Shown one piece after another: positions 1-4,607 of a stretch of 19,874 bases of DNA. The stretch is from CAZQBY01 sp964540655 (GTDB taxonomy: Archaea > Altiarchaeota > Altiarchaeia > JAFGQM01). The first letter of the stretch is position 1; each line of letters opens with the position of its first letter. Where the stretch lies: NCBI GenBank assembly GCA_964540655.1, contig CAZINR010000023.1:1-19874 (forward strand), read 5' to 3'. The notes beneath the pieces were generated by a model. The model did no database searches and had not been told where the DNA came from. It was given only the letters and a program-made list of their open reading frames with translations. The position numbers and the translations under genes were made by a program.

Positions 1-494
1 ACGTCATGCGCGATGAGTGCAAGTGCGGCGGAAAGGGATGCGCCAGGTGCGAGACCGCCCTCATACTGGAGAAGACCGGGCCGGGGGCAATCTACTCTGG
101 GGATCTCAAGCCCCGGGACCCGAAAATAAAGCCAGTCCACGACAAGATGCTGCTTGTCAAGCTGCGGGAGAACCAGAAGGTGAAGATGGAGATGGTCGCC
201 CGGCTGGGGCTCATGACCGAGCACGCCAAGTACCAGGGAGCGCTTTGCTCCTACAAACAGCTCAAGGACGACGAGTTCGAGTTCTTCATCGAGTCCTATA
301 ACAACATGACAGTCAAGGAAATCATCGAGCTAGCAATGGACGCTCTGGAGAGCAGAGTTGACGAGCTTGAGGAGGCCTTCTCAGGCAAGGGGACTTCCAA
401 GAAGTCGTCTTCCAAAAAATCGAAGAAGAAAACCAAGAAGGCTACAAAGAAGAAGTCGGCAAAGACCGCGAAGAAGGGGACCAAGAAAAAGTAA
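1..494 (+). CDS. rpoD: RNA polymerase subunit D (Rpb3/RpoA-like), 5' truncated
   Basis: This is the C-terminal part of archaeal RNA polymerase subunit D, which pairs with subunit L to form the assembly platform of the enzyme. The frame is open at the left edge, so the N-terminal half lies outside the window. Visible landmarks are a cysteine loop DECKCGGKGCARC near the start, the segment VYSGDL-like IYSGDLKPRDPKIKP, the family signature ARLGLMTEHAKYQ, and a closing dimerisation helix. The cysteine spacing C-x-C-x4-C-x2-C recalls the zinc loop of eukaryotic Rpb3. After about residue 128 (counted from the Met at position 6) comes a tail made almost only of Lys, Ser, Thr, Ala and Gly, which is not a usual part of subunit D. 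Its place before rpl18e, rpl13, rps9 and rpoN is the standard archaeal order. Identification is firm; the role of the tail is unknown. Confidence 0.93.
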   Translation, partial: VMRDECKCGGKGCARCETALILEKTGPGAIYSGDLKPRDPKIKPVHDKMLLVKLRENQKVKMEMVARLGLMTEHAKYQGALCSYKQLKDDEFEFFIESYNNMTVKEIIELAMDALESRVDELEEAFSGKGTSKKSSSKKSKKKTKKATKKKSAKTAKKGTKKK

Positions 495-530
495 GCCGTG
501 AACTGTTAACCGGGAACGGTAAACCGATTT

Positions 531-615
531 GCGGGGGTGCCGGAGTCTGGTCAAACGGGCACGGTTGAGGGCCGTGTGGCTTAGGCCTGCGCGAGTTCGA
601 ATCTCGTCCCCCGCA
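531..615 (+). tRNA. tRNA-Leu (anticodon GAG)
   Basis: A class II tRNA folds here. The acceptor stem is GCGGGGG (531-537) paired with CCCCCGC (608-614), and A is the discriminator at 615. The anticodon stem CACGG/CCGTG (560-564 with 572-576) carries the loop TTGAGGG, with the anticodon GAG at 567-569. A long variable arm follows (about 577-590), typical of leucine tRNA. The T arm is GCGAG-TTCGAAT-CTCGT. No CCA is encoded. The gene sits between rpoD and rpl18e on the same strand. Its last part is duplicated just downstream. Confidence 0.95.
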
Positions 616-645
616 TTCATAGTCAAAAGTGCGCGAGTCGAACAG

Positions 646-664
646 CGAGTTGCGAAGCAACTCG
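646..664 (+). repeat. Perfect hairpin with GAA loop (1 of 2)
   Basis: CGAGTTGC and GCAACTCG form a perfect 8-bp stem around the loop GAA. The core GCGAAGC (652-658) is the sequence known for forming an exceptionally stable single-stranded DNA mini-hairpin. It lies inside the segment inserted into the duplicated tRNA-Leu 3' end. Confidence 0.85.
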
Positions 665-669
665 TGCAC

Positions 670-690
670 AGGTTCACCGAAGGTGAACCT
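670..690 (+). repeat. Perfect hairpin with GAA loop (2 of 2)
   Basis: A perfect 9-bp stem (AGGTTCACC pairing with GGTGAACCT) surrounds a GAA loop, 5 nt after the first hairpin. The stem sequence differs from that of hairpin 1, but the loop and its closing C-G pair are the same, so the two look like products of one kind of element. There is no T-run after it, so it is not an obvious terminator. Confidence 0.8.
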
Positions 691-724
691 CGTGTCTCGT
701 CCCCCGCATTCATAGTCAAAGAAC

Positions 725-1081
725 ATGGAAGGAGTCATGTACGAGGACCCTAACCGATTGGTCCTCATAGAACATCTTAGGAAGGAGGGCAGGAAGCAGC
801 CCCTGTGGGCCCGGATAGCGGAAGATTTAGGCAAGAGCAGGAAGGACCGCGCGCAGGTCAACCTGGACAAGATAAACCAGTTCACCAAGGCCAAAGAAAC
901 CGTCGTGGTGGCTGGCAAGGTGCTGGGCAACGGCACCCTCGACCACGAGGTGACCGTAGCCTGCTTCAAGGCGTCGGAATCGGCCAGGGAGAAGATAGGG
1001 CAGGTGAAGGGGAAGATAATAACTATCAAAGAGCTGATGGAGAACAACCCCAAGGGGAGCAGGGTGAAGATATTAAGATGA
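725..1081 (+). CDS. rpl18e: 50S ribosomal protein L18e (eL18)
   Basis: This is archaeal/eukaryotic-type large-subunit protein eL18, 118 residues, the usual archaeal length. Family landmarks are the early NRLVLIEHLRK, the block ARIAEDLGKSRKDRAQVNLDKI, and the closing VVVAGKVLGNGTL...VTVACFKASESAREKI...GSRVKILR, which fits the L15/L18e fold. The start is ambiguous. ATG at 725 gives MEGVMYED and has no Shine-Dalgarno sequence. ATG at 737 gives MYEDPNRL with GGAG very close upstream. I keep the longer form. The stop overlaps the start of rpl13 as ATGA, so the two are translationally coupled. The region just before the start is the duplicated tRNA-Leu 3' end with two hairpins, which could affect expression. 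Confidence 0.93.
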   Translation: MEGVMYEDPNRLVLIEHLRKEGRKQPLWARIAEDLGKSRKDRAQVNLDKINQFTKAKETVVVAGKVLGNGTLDHEVTVACFKASESAREKIGQVKGKIITIKELMENNPKGSRVKILR

Positions 1082-1539
1082 CTGAAAGAGTGATACTGGA
1101 CGCCGAAGGGTGCACGATGGGCCGGCTGGCTTCCCACGCGGCCAAAGAGGCGCTCAACGGCAAGAAGGTCCTCATATTCAACGCCGAGAAGGCCGTGATA
1201 TCCGGCAGGAGGGACGAGGTCTTCGGCGAGTACAAGAACCGCTACGAGGCCAAGAGCAAGACGAACCCCTGGCGCTACGGCCCCAAGAGGCCGAAGAACC
1301 CGGACCGCTTCTTGAGGAGGGTCATAAGGGGCATGCTCCCCTGGGACAAGCCGAGGGGCAAGTCCGCCTTTAAGAGGGTCATGGTTTACATGGGCAGGCC
1401 TGAAGAGGAGATAAAGAAGAGAGAGGGTGTGGACATGTCAAAGGTCGAGGCCGAGGACAACTCTAATTTCAAGAAGCACTACGATTATTTTGTGACAGTG
1501 GGCGACCTGTGCGCCTATCTGGGGGGAAGAAATGGGTAA
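1078..1539 (+). CDS. rpl13: 50S ribosomal protein L13 (uL13)
   Basis: This is the universal large-subunit protein uL13, an early assembly protein, 153 residues, the normal size for archaea. Signature blocks are VILDAEGCTMGRLASHAAKEAL near the N-terminus, VLIFNAEKAVISG, and the R-rich middle RYGPKRPKNPDRFLRRVIRGMLPWDKPRGK. The frame is open far upstream of the true start. ATG at 1078 is chosen because it starts directly at the conserved domain and overlaps the rpl18e stop as ATGA. The 3' end overlaps rps9 by 8 nt. The gene belongs to the conserved rpoD-rpl18e-rpl13-rps9-rpoN-rpoK run. Confidence 0.95.
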   Translation: MTERVILDAEGCTMGRLASHAAKEALNGKKVLIFNAEKAVISGRRDEVFGEYKNRYEAKSKTNPWRYGPKRPKNPDRFLRRVIRGMLPWDKPRGKSAFKRVMVYMGRPEEEIKKREGVDMSKVEAEDNSNFKKHYDYFVTVGDLCAYLGGRNG

Positions 1540-1963
1540 GAAGAAGGTAACACATGAGGCTGGAAAGAGGAAGACGGCGTATGCCCGGACCACGATAACC
1601 GAGGGCAAGGGCAACATCAGGATAAACTCCGTGCCCCTGGAGATATACGGAGACGAGATCACGCGGCTGAGGATAAAGGAGCCGCTGATACTAGCCAAGG
1701 GCTTGGTTGACCTTGACAAGCTGGACATCAGCGTTGTGGTCAAGGGCGGCGGGTCCAGCGGCCAGGTAGACGCAATAAAAACCAGCATCGCGAGGGCCCT
1801 GGTGTCGCATGCCAAGTCATCCAAAAAGGACGATGTGCTGAGAGAGAAGCTGATAGAGTACGACCGCTCTCTCATAAGCGGCGACTCGAGGAGGACGGAG
1901 CCGCACAAGCCGTCCAAGAGCTCCAAGGGCCCGAGGGCGAAGAGGCAGAAGTCTTATAGATAA
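1532..1963 (+). CDS. rps9: 30S ribosomal protein S9 (uS9)
   Basis: This is small-subunit protein uS9, 143 residues. The domain begins with the typical GKRKTAYARTTITEGKGNIRINSVPLEIY, has a glycine-rich KGGGSSGQVDAIKTSIARAL block, and ends in the diagnostic basic tail RAKRQKSYR, which in the family reaches toward the P-site tRNA. The segment just before the tail (HKPSKSSKGPRAKR) corresponds to the usual KKPHKFGG-type linker. The start ATG at 1532 is preceded by a purine-rich GGGGGGAAGAA and overlaps the end of rpl13. The stop is 2 nt before rpoN. Confidence 0.95.
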   Translation: MGKKKVTHEAGKRKTAYARTTITEGKGNIRINSVPLEIYGDEITRLRIKEPLILAKGLVDLDKLDISVVVKGGGSSGQVDAIKTSIARALVSHAKSSKKDDVLREKLIEYDRSLISGDSRRTEPHKPSKSSKGPRAKRQKSYR

Positions 1964-1965
1964 AG

Positions 1966-2160
1966 ATGATAATACCTATTAGGTGTTTCACATGCGGAAA
2001 ACCCATAGCGCATCTTTGGGAGGAGTATGTAGAGAGAGTAGGCAAGGGCGAGGAGTCCGGGACGGTCCTGGATTCCCTGGGTCTGGAGAGGTACTGCTGC
2101 AGGCGCATGCTGCTTACGCATGCAGATTTGACCGACGACCTCCTGCTCTACACCAGATAA
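1966..2160 (+). CDS. rpoN: RNA polymerase subunit N (Rpb10-like)
   Basis: This is the 64-residue zinc-binding subunit N of archaeal RNA polymerase, homologous to eukaryotic Rpb10, which docks next to subunit D during assembly. It shows the full family pattern: MIIPIRCFTCGKPI at the N-terminus and RYCCRRMLLTH near residues 42-52, so the zinc ligands are Cys7, Cys10, Cys44 and Cys45. The linker YVERVGKGEESGTVLDSLGLERYCCRR matches the family closely. It begins 2 nt after the rps9 stop and is followed 14 nt later by a tRNA gene on the same strand. Confidence 0.96.
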   Translation: MIIPIRCFTCGKPIAHLWEEYVERVGKGEESGTVLDSLGLERYCCRRMLLTHADLTDDLLLYTR

Positions 2161-2174
2161 AGGGGAATCTCTCT

Positions 2175-2249
2175 GGGACCGTAGGGTAGCCAGGTTTATC
2201 CTCTCGGCTCGGGGAGCCGGTGACCGGAGTTCAAATCTCCGCGGTCCCA
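2175..2249 (+). tRNA. tRNA-Pro (anticodon GGG)
   Basis: The acceptor stem GGGACCG (2175-2181) pairs with CGGTCCC (2242-2248), followed by discriminator A. The D arm is GGGT...ATCC. The anticodon stem TCGGC (2204-2208) pairs with GCCGG (2216-2220) and holds the loop TCGGGGA, giving anticodon GGG at 2211-2213. The T arm is CGGAG-TTCAAAT-CTCCG. No CCA is encoded. Position 33 of the loop reads C instead of the near-universal U. The gene lies between rpoN and rpoK with gaps of only 14 and 17 nt, so it is probably cut out of the same transcript. Confidence 0.93.
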
Positions 2250-2266
2250 TCAATCTCAAAATCAAA

Positions 2267-2440
2267 ATGGAAGGACTCAACAAGTACGAGAAGGCGAGGA
2301 TCCTCGGAGCGAGGACCCTTCAGATAGCTCTAGGCGCGCCTGTGTTGTTGGATATTCCCAAGAGCGTCACCGAACCCTTTGAGATAGCCGAGATGGAGAT
2401 GGAGAAGGGAGTCATACCGATAGTCGTAAAGAGAGAGTAA
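2267..2440 (+). CDS. rpoK: RNA polymerase subunit K (Rpb6/omega-like)
   Basis: This short gene encodes a 57-residue protein beginning MEGLNKYEKARILGARTLQI and ending EKGVIPIVVKRE. It carries the whole Rpb6/omega core: the helix LNKYEKARILGARTLQIALGAPVLLD, then the EPFEIAEMEMEKG stretch and the IPIVVKR beta-strand. Subunit K clamps the largest subunit and stabilises the polymerase. The length is typical of archaeal RpoK. It starts 17 nt after tRNA-Pro and its stop is 1 nt before the rps2 start, so it is co-transcribed with rps2. In many archaea an enolase gene sits between rpoK and rps2; it is missing here. Confidence 0.95.
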   Translation: MEGLNKYEKARILGARTLQIALGAPVLLDIPKSVTEPFEIAEMEMEKGVIPIVVKRE

Positions 2441-2441
2441 A

Positions 2442-3305
2442 ATGGCGGAAGAGAAGGAAAAGAAGGAAAAGAAGAAGGCTGAGGCGGTCGAGGAGGAGAT
2501 CCTCCCGGACGTGGAGTCCGACGAAGAGGCTCCGGAGTCTCCGGAGGAGAAGATATCCCCGGAAGAAGAGCAGGAAGAGCCTGAAGAGGGGGAGACCGAA
2601 GAAGAAGAGGCCACCGACGAGTCCCAGGAATACCTCTCGGCCGTCGAGGGGAAGGACCTTCTCATAGAGCCGGAGGAATACCTCAAGAATGGCGCGCACA
2701 TAGGACTTACCTACAGGACCGGAAACATGTCTAGGTTCATCTACAAGGTCAGGAGCGACCGGTTGAGCATATTCAGTCTCAACTCCATAGACGAGCGCAT
2801 CCGCCTGGCGGCGAAGATGCTCGCCAACTACGACAAGGATGATATCCTAGCCATAGGCTCGAGGGCGTACGCAAGGCGCCCGGTGAGGAAGTTCGCCGAG
2901 AGCACGGGTGTGAAATACATCTCGGGCAGGTTCAGCCCGGGCTCATTCACGAACCCGCAGGAGGGGAATTTCAGGGAGCCGAAGATAGTATTGGTCGCCG
3001 ACCCCATAGCCGACAAGCAGGCGGTGAGAGAGGCGGCCAAGGTCGGGATACCGGTCGTAGGAGTGTGCGACTCCAACGCGCTGACGCGCAACATAGACCT
3101 GATAGTCCCGCTCAACAACAAGGGCAAGCAGTCCATAGCGCTGTTCTTCTGGCTGCTGACCAAGCAGTTCCTTGTCGAACGCGGTGAGATGAAGCCGAAG
3201 CAGCAGCTAGATGACAGTTTGGAGGACTACATCTCGCAGATACAGCCGACCAAGCGCATCGAAGCGCTCATAAAATCAAAGAGGAAGGAAAGGTTCAAAG
3301 GATGA
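2442..3305 (+). CDS. rps2: 30S ribosomal protein S2 (uS2) with an acidic N-terminal extension
   Basis: The core of small-subunit protein uS2 starts at about residue 66 with YLSAVEGKDLLIEPEEYLKNGAHIG and includes TGNMSRFIYKVRSDRLSIFSLNSIDERI, SGRFSPGSFTNP, EPKIVLVADPIADKQAVREAAKVGIPVVGVCDSN and IDLIVPLNNKGKQSIALFFW. All of these are family landmarks (Rossmann-like fold at the subunit neck). In front of the core there is a run of about 65 residues that is almost entirely Glu, Asp and Lys with Ser and Pro, likely disordered. The total of 287 residues is longer than common archaeal S2 (about 200-230). The stop overlaps the next gene as ATGA. Confidence 0.94.
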   Translation: MAEEKEKKEKKKAEAVEEEILPDVESDEEAPESPEEKISPEEEQEEPEEGETEEEEATDESQEYLSAVEGKDLLIEPEEYLKNGAHIGLTYRTGNMSRFIYKVRSDRLSIFSLNSIDERIRLAAKMLANYDKDDILAIGSRAYARRPVRKFAESTGVKYISGRFSPGSFTNPQEGNFREPKIVLVADPIADKQAVREAAKVGIPVVGVCDSNALTRNIDLIVPLNNKGKQSIALFFWLLTKQFLVERGEMKPKQQLDDSLEDYISQIQPTKRIEALIKSKRKERFKG

Positions 3306-4135
3306 CCGTGAGGGGCCCGGCAGTAGCCGGGGCGTTTTACCCAGACTCCAAAAAGGGCGTCACCGACCAACTCAAAGAGCTTTTTTCCCGCTGGGGCATT
3401 GATATGGATGGCCTTGGCGAGAGGGAGAGGATAGACTGCGCGGGCGTAGTCGTCCCCCATGCCGGCTGGCCGTATTCCGGATATGTCGCAGCGAGGACCC
3501 TGGCGGACGTCCCAAAGAAGAAAACGGTCGTTTTGATGGGTCCCAACCACTATGGCCTGGGCCCTGATTTCTCGATATCCGGCGATGATGAATGGGAGAC
3601 CCCGCTGGGGAAAGTGGATGTGGATACGAAGCTGGCCGAGGGTGTGGCGGCCGAATCCGCGGCCGAGCTGGACGAACTGGCGCATCTCAGGGAGCATTCC
3701 ATAGAGGTGCAGCTCCCGCTCCTGCAGACTGTGCTGGACGACTTCAGGATACTTCCCATATCCATAAAGCATTACGCGCCGGATGAGCGTTTTTTGGGGG
3801 TCTGTCAGGAGCTGGGCAGTGTCCTGGCAGAGAAGGCGGAGGGCGCACTCTTCGTCGCCTCGACGGACTTCACCCACTATGAGCCGCAGGAAGCGGCTAT
3901 GAGGAAGGACGAAGCTGCTATGGGGCGCATAGAAGAGCTGGACGGCGCAGGATTGTTCAGAGAAATAAGGGAGCTGGGAATAAGCATGTGCGGCTATGCC
4001 GGCGTCGCGGCCGCGATGTCTGCGGGAAGGGCGCTCGGAGCGTCAAAAGCGGAAAGGGTCGCCTACATGACCTCCGGCGACACGACGGGGGACGTCTCGG
4101 CGGTGGTCGGATACGGCGGATTAAGGATTTTATAG
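3302..4135 (+). CDS. MEMO1 family protein (AmmeMemoRadiSam system protein B type)
   Basis: This is a 277-residue protein of the MEMO1 family, which shares its fold with class III extradiol dioxygenases such as LigB. The family is widespread in archaea next to rps2, but its reaction there is not settled. Visible motifs are RGPAVAGAFYP at the N-terminus, VPHAGWPYSGYVAA (His53), LMGPNHYG (His83), LREHSIEVQLPLLQ (His132), ASTDFTHY (His192) and SMCGYAG (Cys230). The His and Cys positions correspond to the putative metal-site residues of the family. It ends with the conserved YMTSGDTTGD. ATG at 3302 overlaps the rps2 stop, so it is in the same operon. Confidence 0.93.
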   Translation: MTVRGPAVAGAFYPDSKKGVTDQLKELFSRWGIDMDGLGERERIDCAGVVVPHAGWPYSGYVAARTLADVPKKKTVVLMGPNHYGLGPDFSISGDDEWETPLGKVDVDTKLAEGVAAESAAELDELAHLREHSIEVQLPLLQTVLDDFRILPISIKHYAPDERFLGVCQELGSVLAEKAEGALFVASTDFTHYEPQEAAMRKDEAAMGRIEELDGAGLFREIRELGISMCGYAGVAAAMSAGRALGASKAERVAYMTSGDTTGDVSAVVGYGGLRIL

Positions 4136-4161
4136 CAGCACACTTCAAACTAAACAAACAC

Positions 4162-4167
4162 AAGGAG
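4162..4167 (+). promoter_or_regulatory. Shine-Dalgarno sequence AAGGAG
   Basis: AAGGAG lies 7 nt before ATG 4175. It is one of the clearest ribosome binding sites in the window and fixes the start of the 132-residue gene. Many neighbours rely instead on ATGA coupling. Confidence 0.7.
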
Positions 4168-4174
4168 CATAAAA

Positions 4175-4573
4175 ATGGGTATCACCGGTTACAGGATAGA
4201 CAAGATAGAAGGGAAGGTAAACAAGAGGGACACAGAGAACGTGGACGTAAAAGAGAGCTTCTCCATCGGCGAGGTCACCAAGAAGAACGCCCAGATGGTG
4301 GACGTGGAGTGGAGCTTCGAGACCAATTATAAGAACGTCGGGAAGCTCGCACTCGAGGGGACGCTGACTTATTTCTCCGACAGCCTCACCGACAAGGTGG
4401 AGGAAAAGGAGGTCAAGAAGGAGAAGAAGATGGTCCTAAAGGGCGATGCTCTCAAGGACGTGTCCAACTTCGTCCTCAGGAGGGGCATAATCGAGTCCAT
4501 AATACTCTCCAAGACACTAACGCTTCCCGCTCCAATCCAGCTTCCGTCCGTGAAGCTGAAGAGCGAGAAGTAA
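4175..4573 (+). CDS. Conserved-looking small beta-rich protein, possibly SecB-like
   Basis: I do not recognise this 132-residue protein with certainty. It has no signal peptide or membrane segment. The first two thirds alternate polar and hydrophobic residues as in beta-strands (YRIDKIEGKVNKRD, VDVEWSFETNYKNVG, LALEGTLTYFSD). A charged stretch follows (KVEEKEVKKEKK), then a helix (DVSNFVLRRGIIESIILSKTL) and a proline-rich end (LPAPIQLPSVKLK). This layout, four strands followed by a helix, recalls the small archaeal SecB-like chaperone family, but the link is only an impression from the pattern. It has its own Shine-Dalgarno sequence and is followed by a T-rich stretch, so it probably closes the rps2-MEMO transcript. 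Confidence 0.45.
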   Translation: MGITGYRIDKIEGKVNKRDTENVDVKESFSIGEVTKKNAQMVDVEWSFETNYKNVGKLALEGTLTYFSDSLTDKVEEKEVKKEKKMVLKGDALKDVSNFVLRRGIIESIILSKTLTLPAPIQLPSVKLKSEK

Positions 4574-4574
4574 C

Positions 4575-4590
4575 TCCTTCTTTTTTTCCT
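4575..4590 (+). terminator. T-rich archaeal-type terminator
   Basis: A pyrimidine run with seven consecutive T follows directly after the stop of the 132-residue gene and precedes thrS. No stem-loop is visible. Archaeal RNA polymerase can terminate on T-rich tracts alone, so this is a plausible terminator, though leaky read-through into thrS is possible. Confidence 0.45.
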
Positions 4591-4607
4591 TGGATTTCAG
4601 CAGAGAG

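Larger units (their letters stand above)
588..720 (+). repeat. Duplicated tRNA-Leu 3' end with an inserted segment
   Basis: A 26-nt stretch comprising the 3' T-stem, the 3' acceptor strand and 13 nt of downstream flank (602-627) is repeated exactly at 695-720. The 14 nt before it in the first copy (588-601, from TGCGCGAG) is also present in the second copy at 630-642 with one base missing. The second copy is therefore a tandem duplication of about 40 bp, split by a 52-nt insert (643-694). The tRNA itself stays intact. The second copy ends 4 nt before the start of rpl18e, so it also forms that gene's immediate upstream region. Confidence 0.85.

Noticed and set aside
500..530. Terminator or promoter between rpoD and tRNA-Leu
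   Set aside because: ACCG-GGAA-CGGT can form only a 4-bp stem without a T-run, and no convincing TATA box is present, so nothing was called.
529..753. 74-residue frame over tRNA-Leu and the duplicated segment
   Set aside because: It is a translation of tRNA sequence and hairpins; the repeated SSPAFIVK in it only reflects the DNA repeat.
805..1077. N-terminal extension of L13
   Set aside because: The frame is open but overlaps rpl18e out of frame; the uL13 domain begins exactly at ATG 1078.
442..1137. 231-residue minus-strand frame across rpoD, tRNA-Leu and rpl18e
   Set aside because: It crosses a tRNA gene and conserved coding sequence, and shows no domain.
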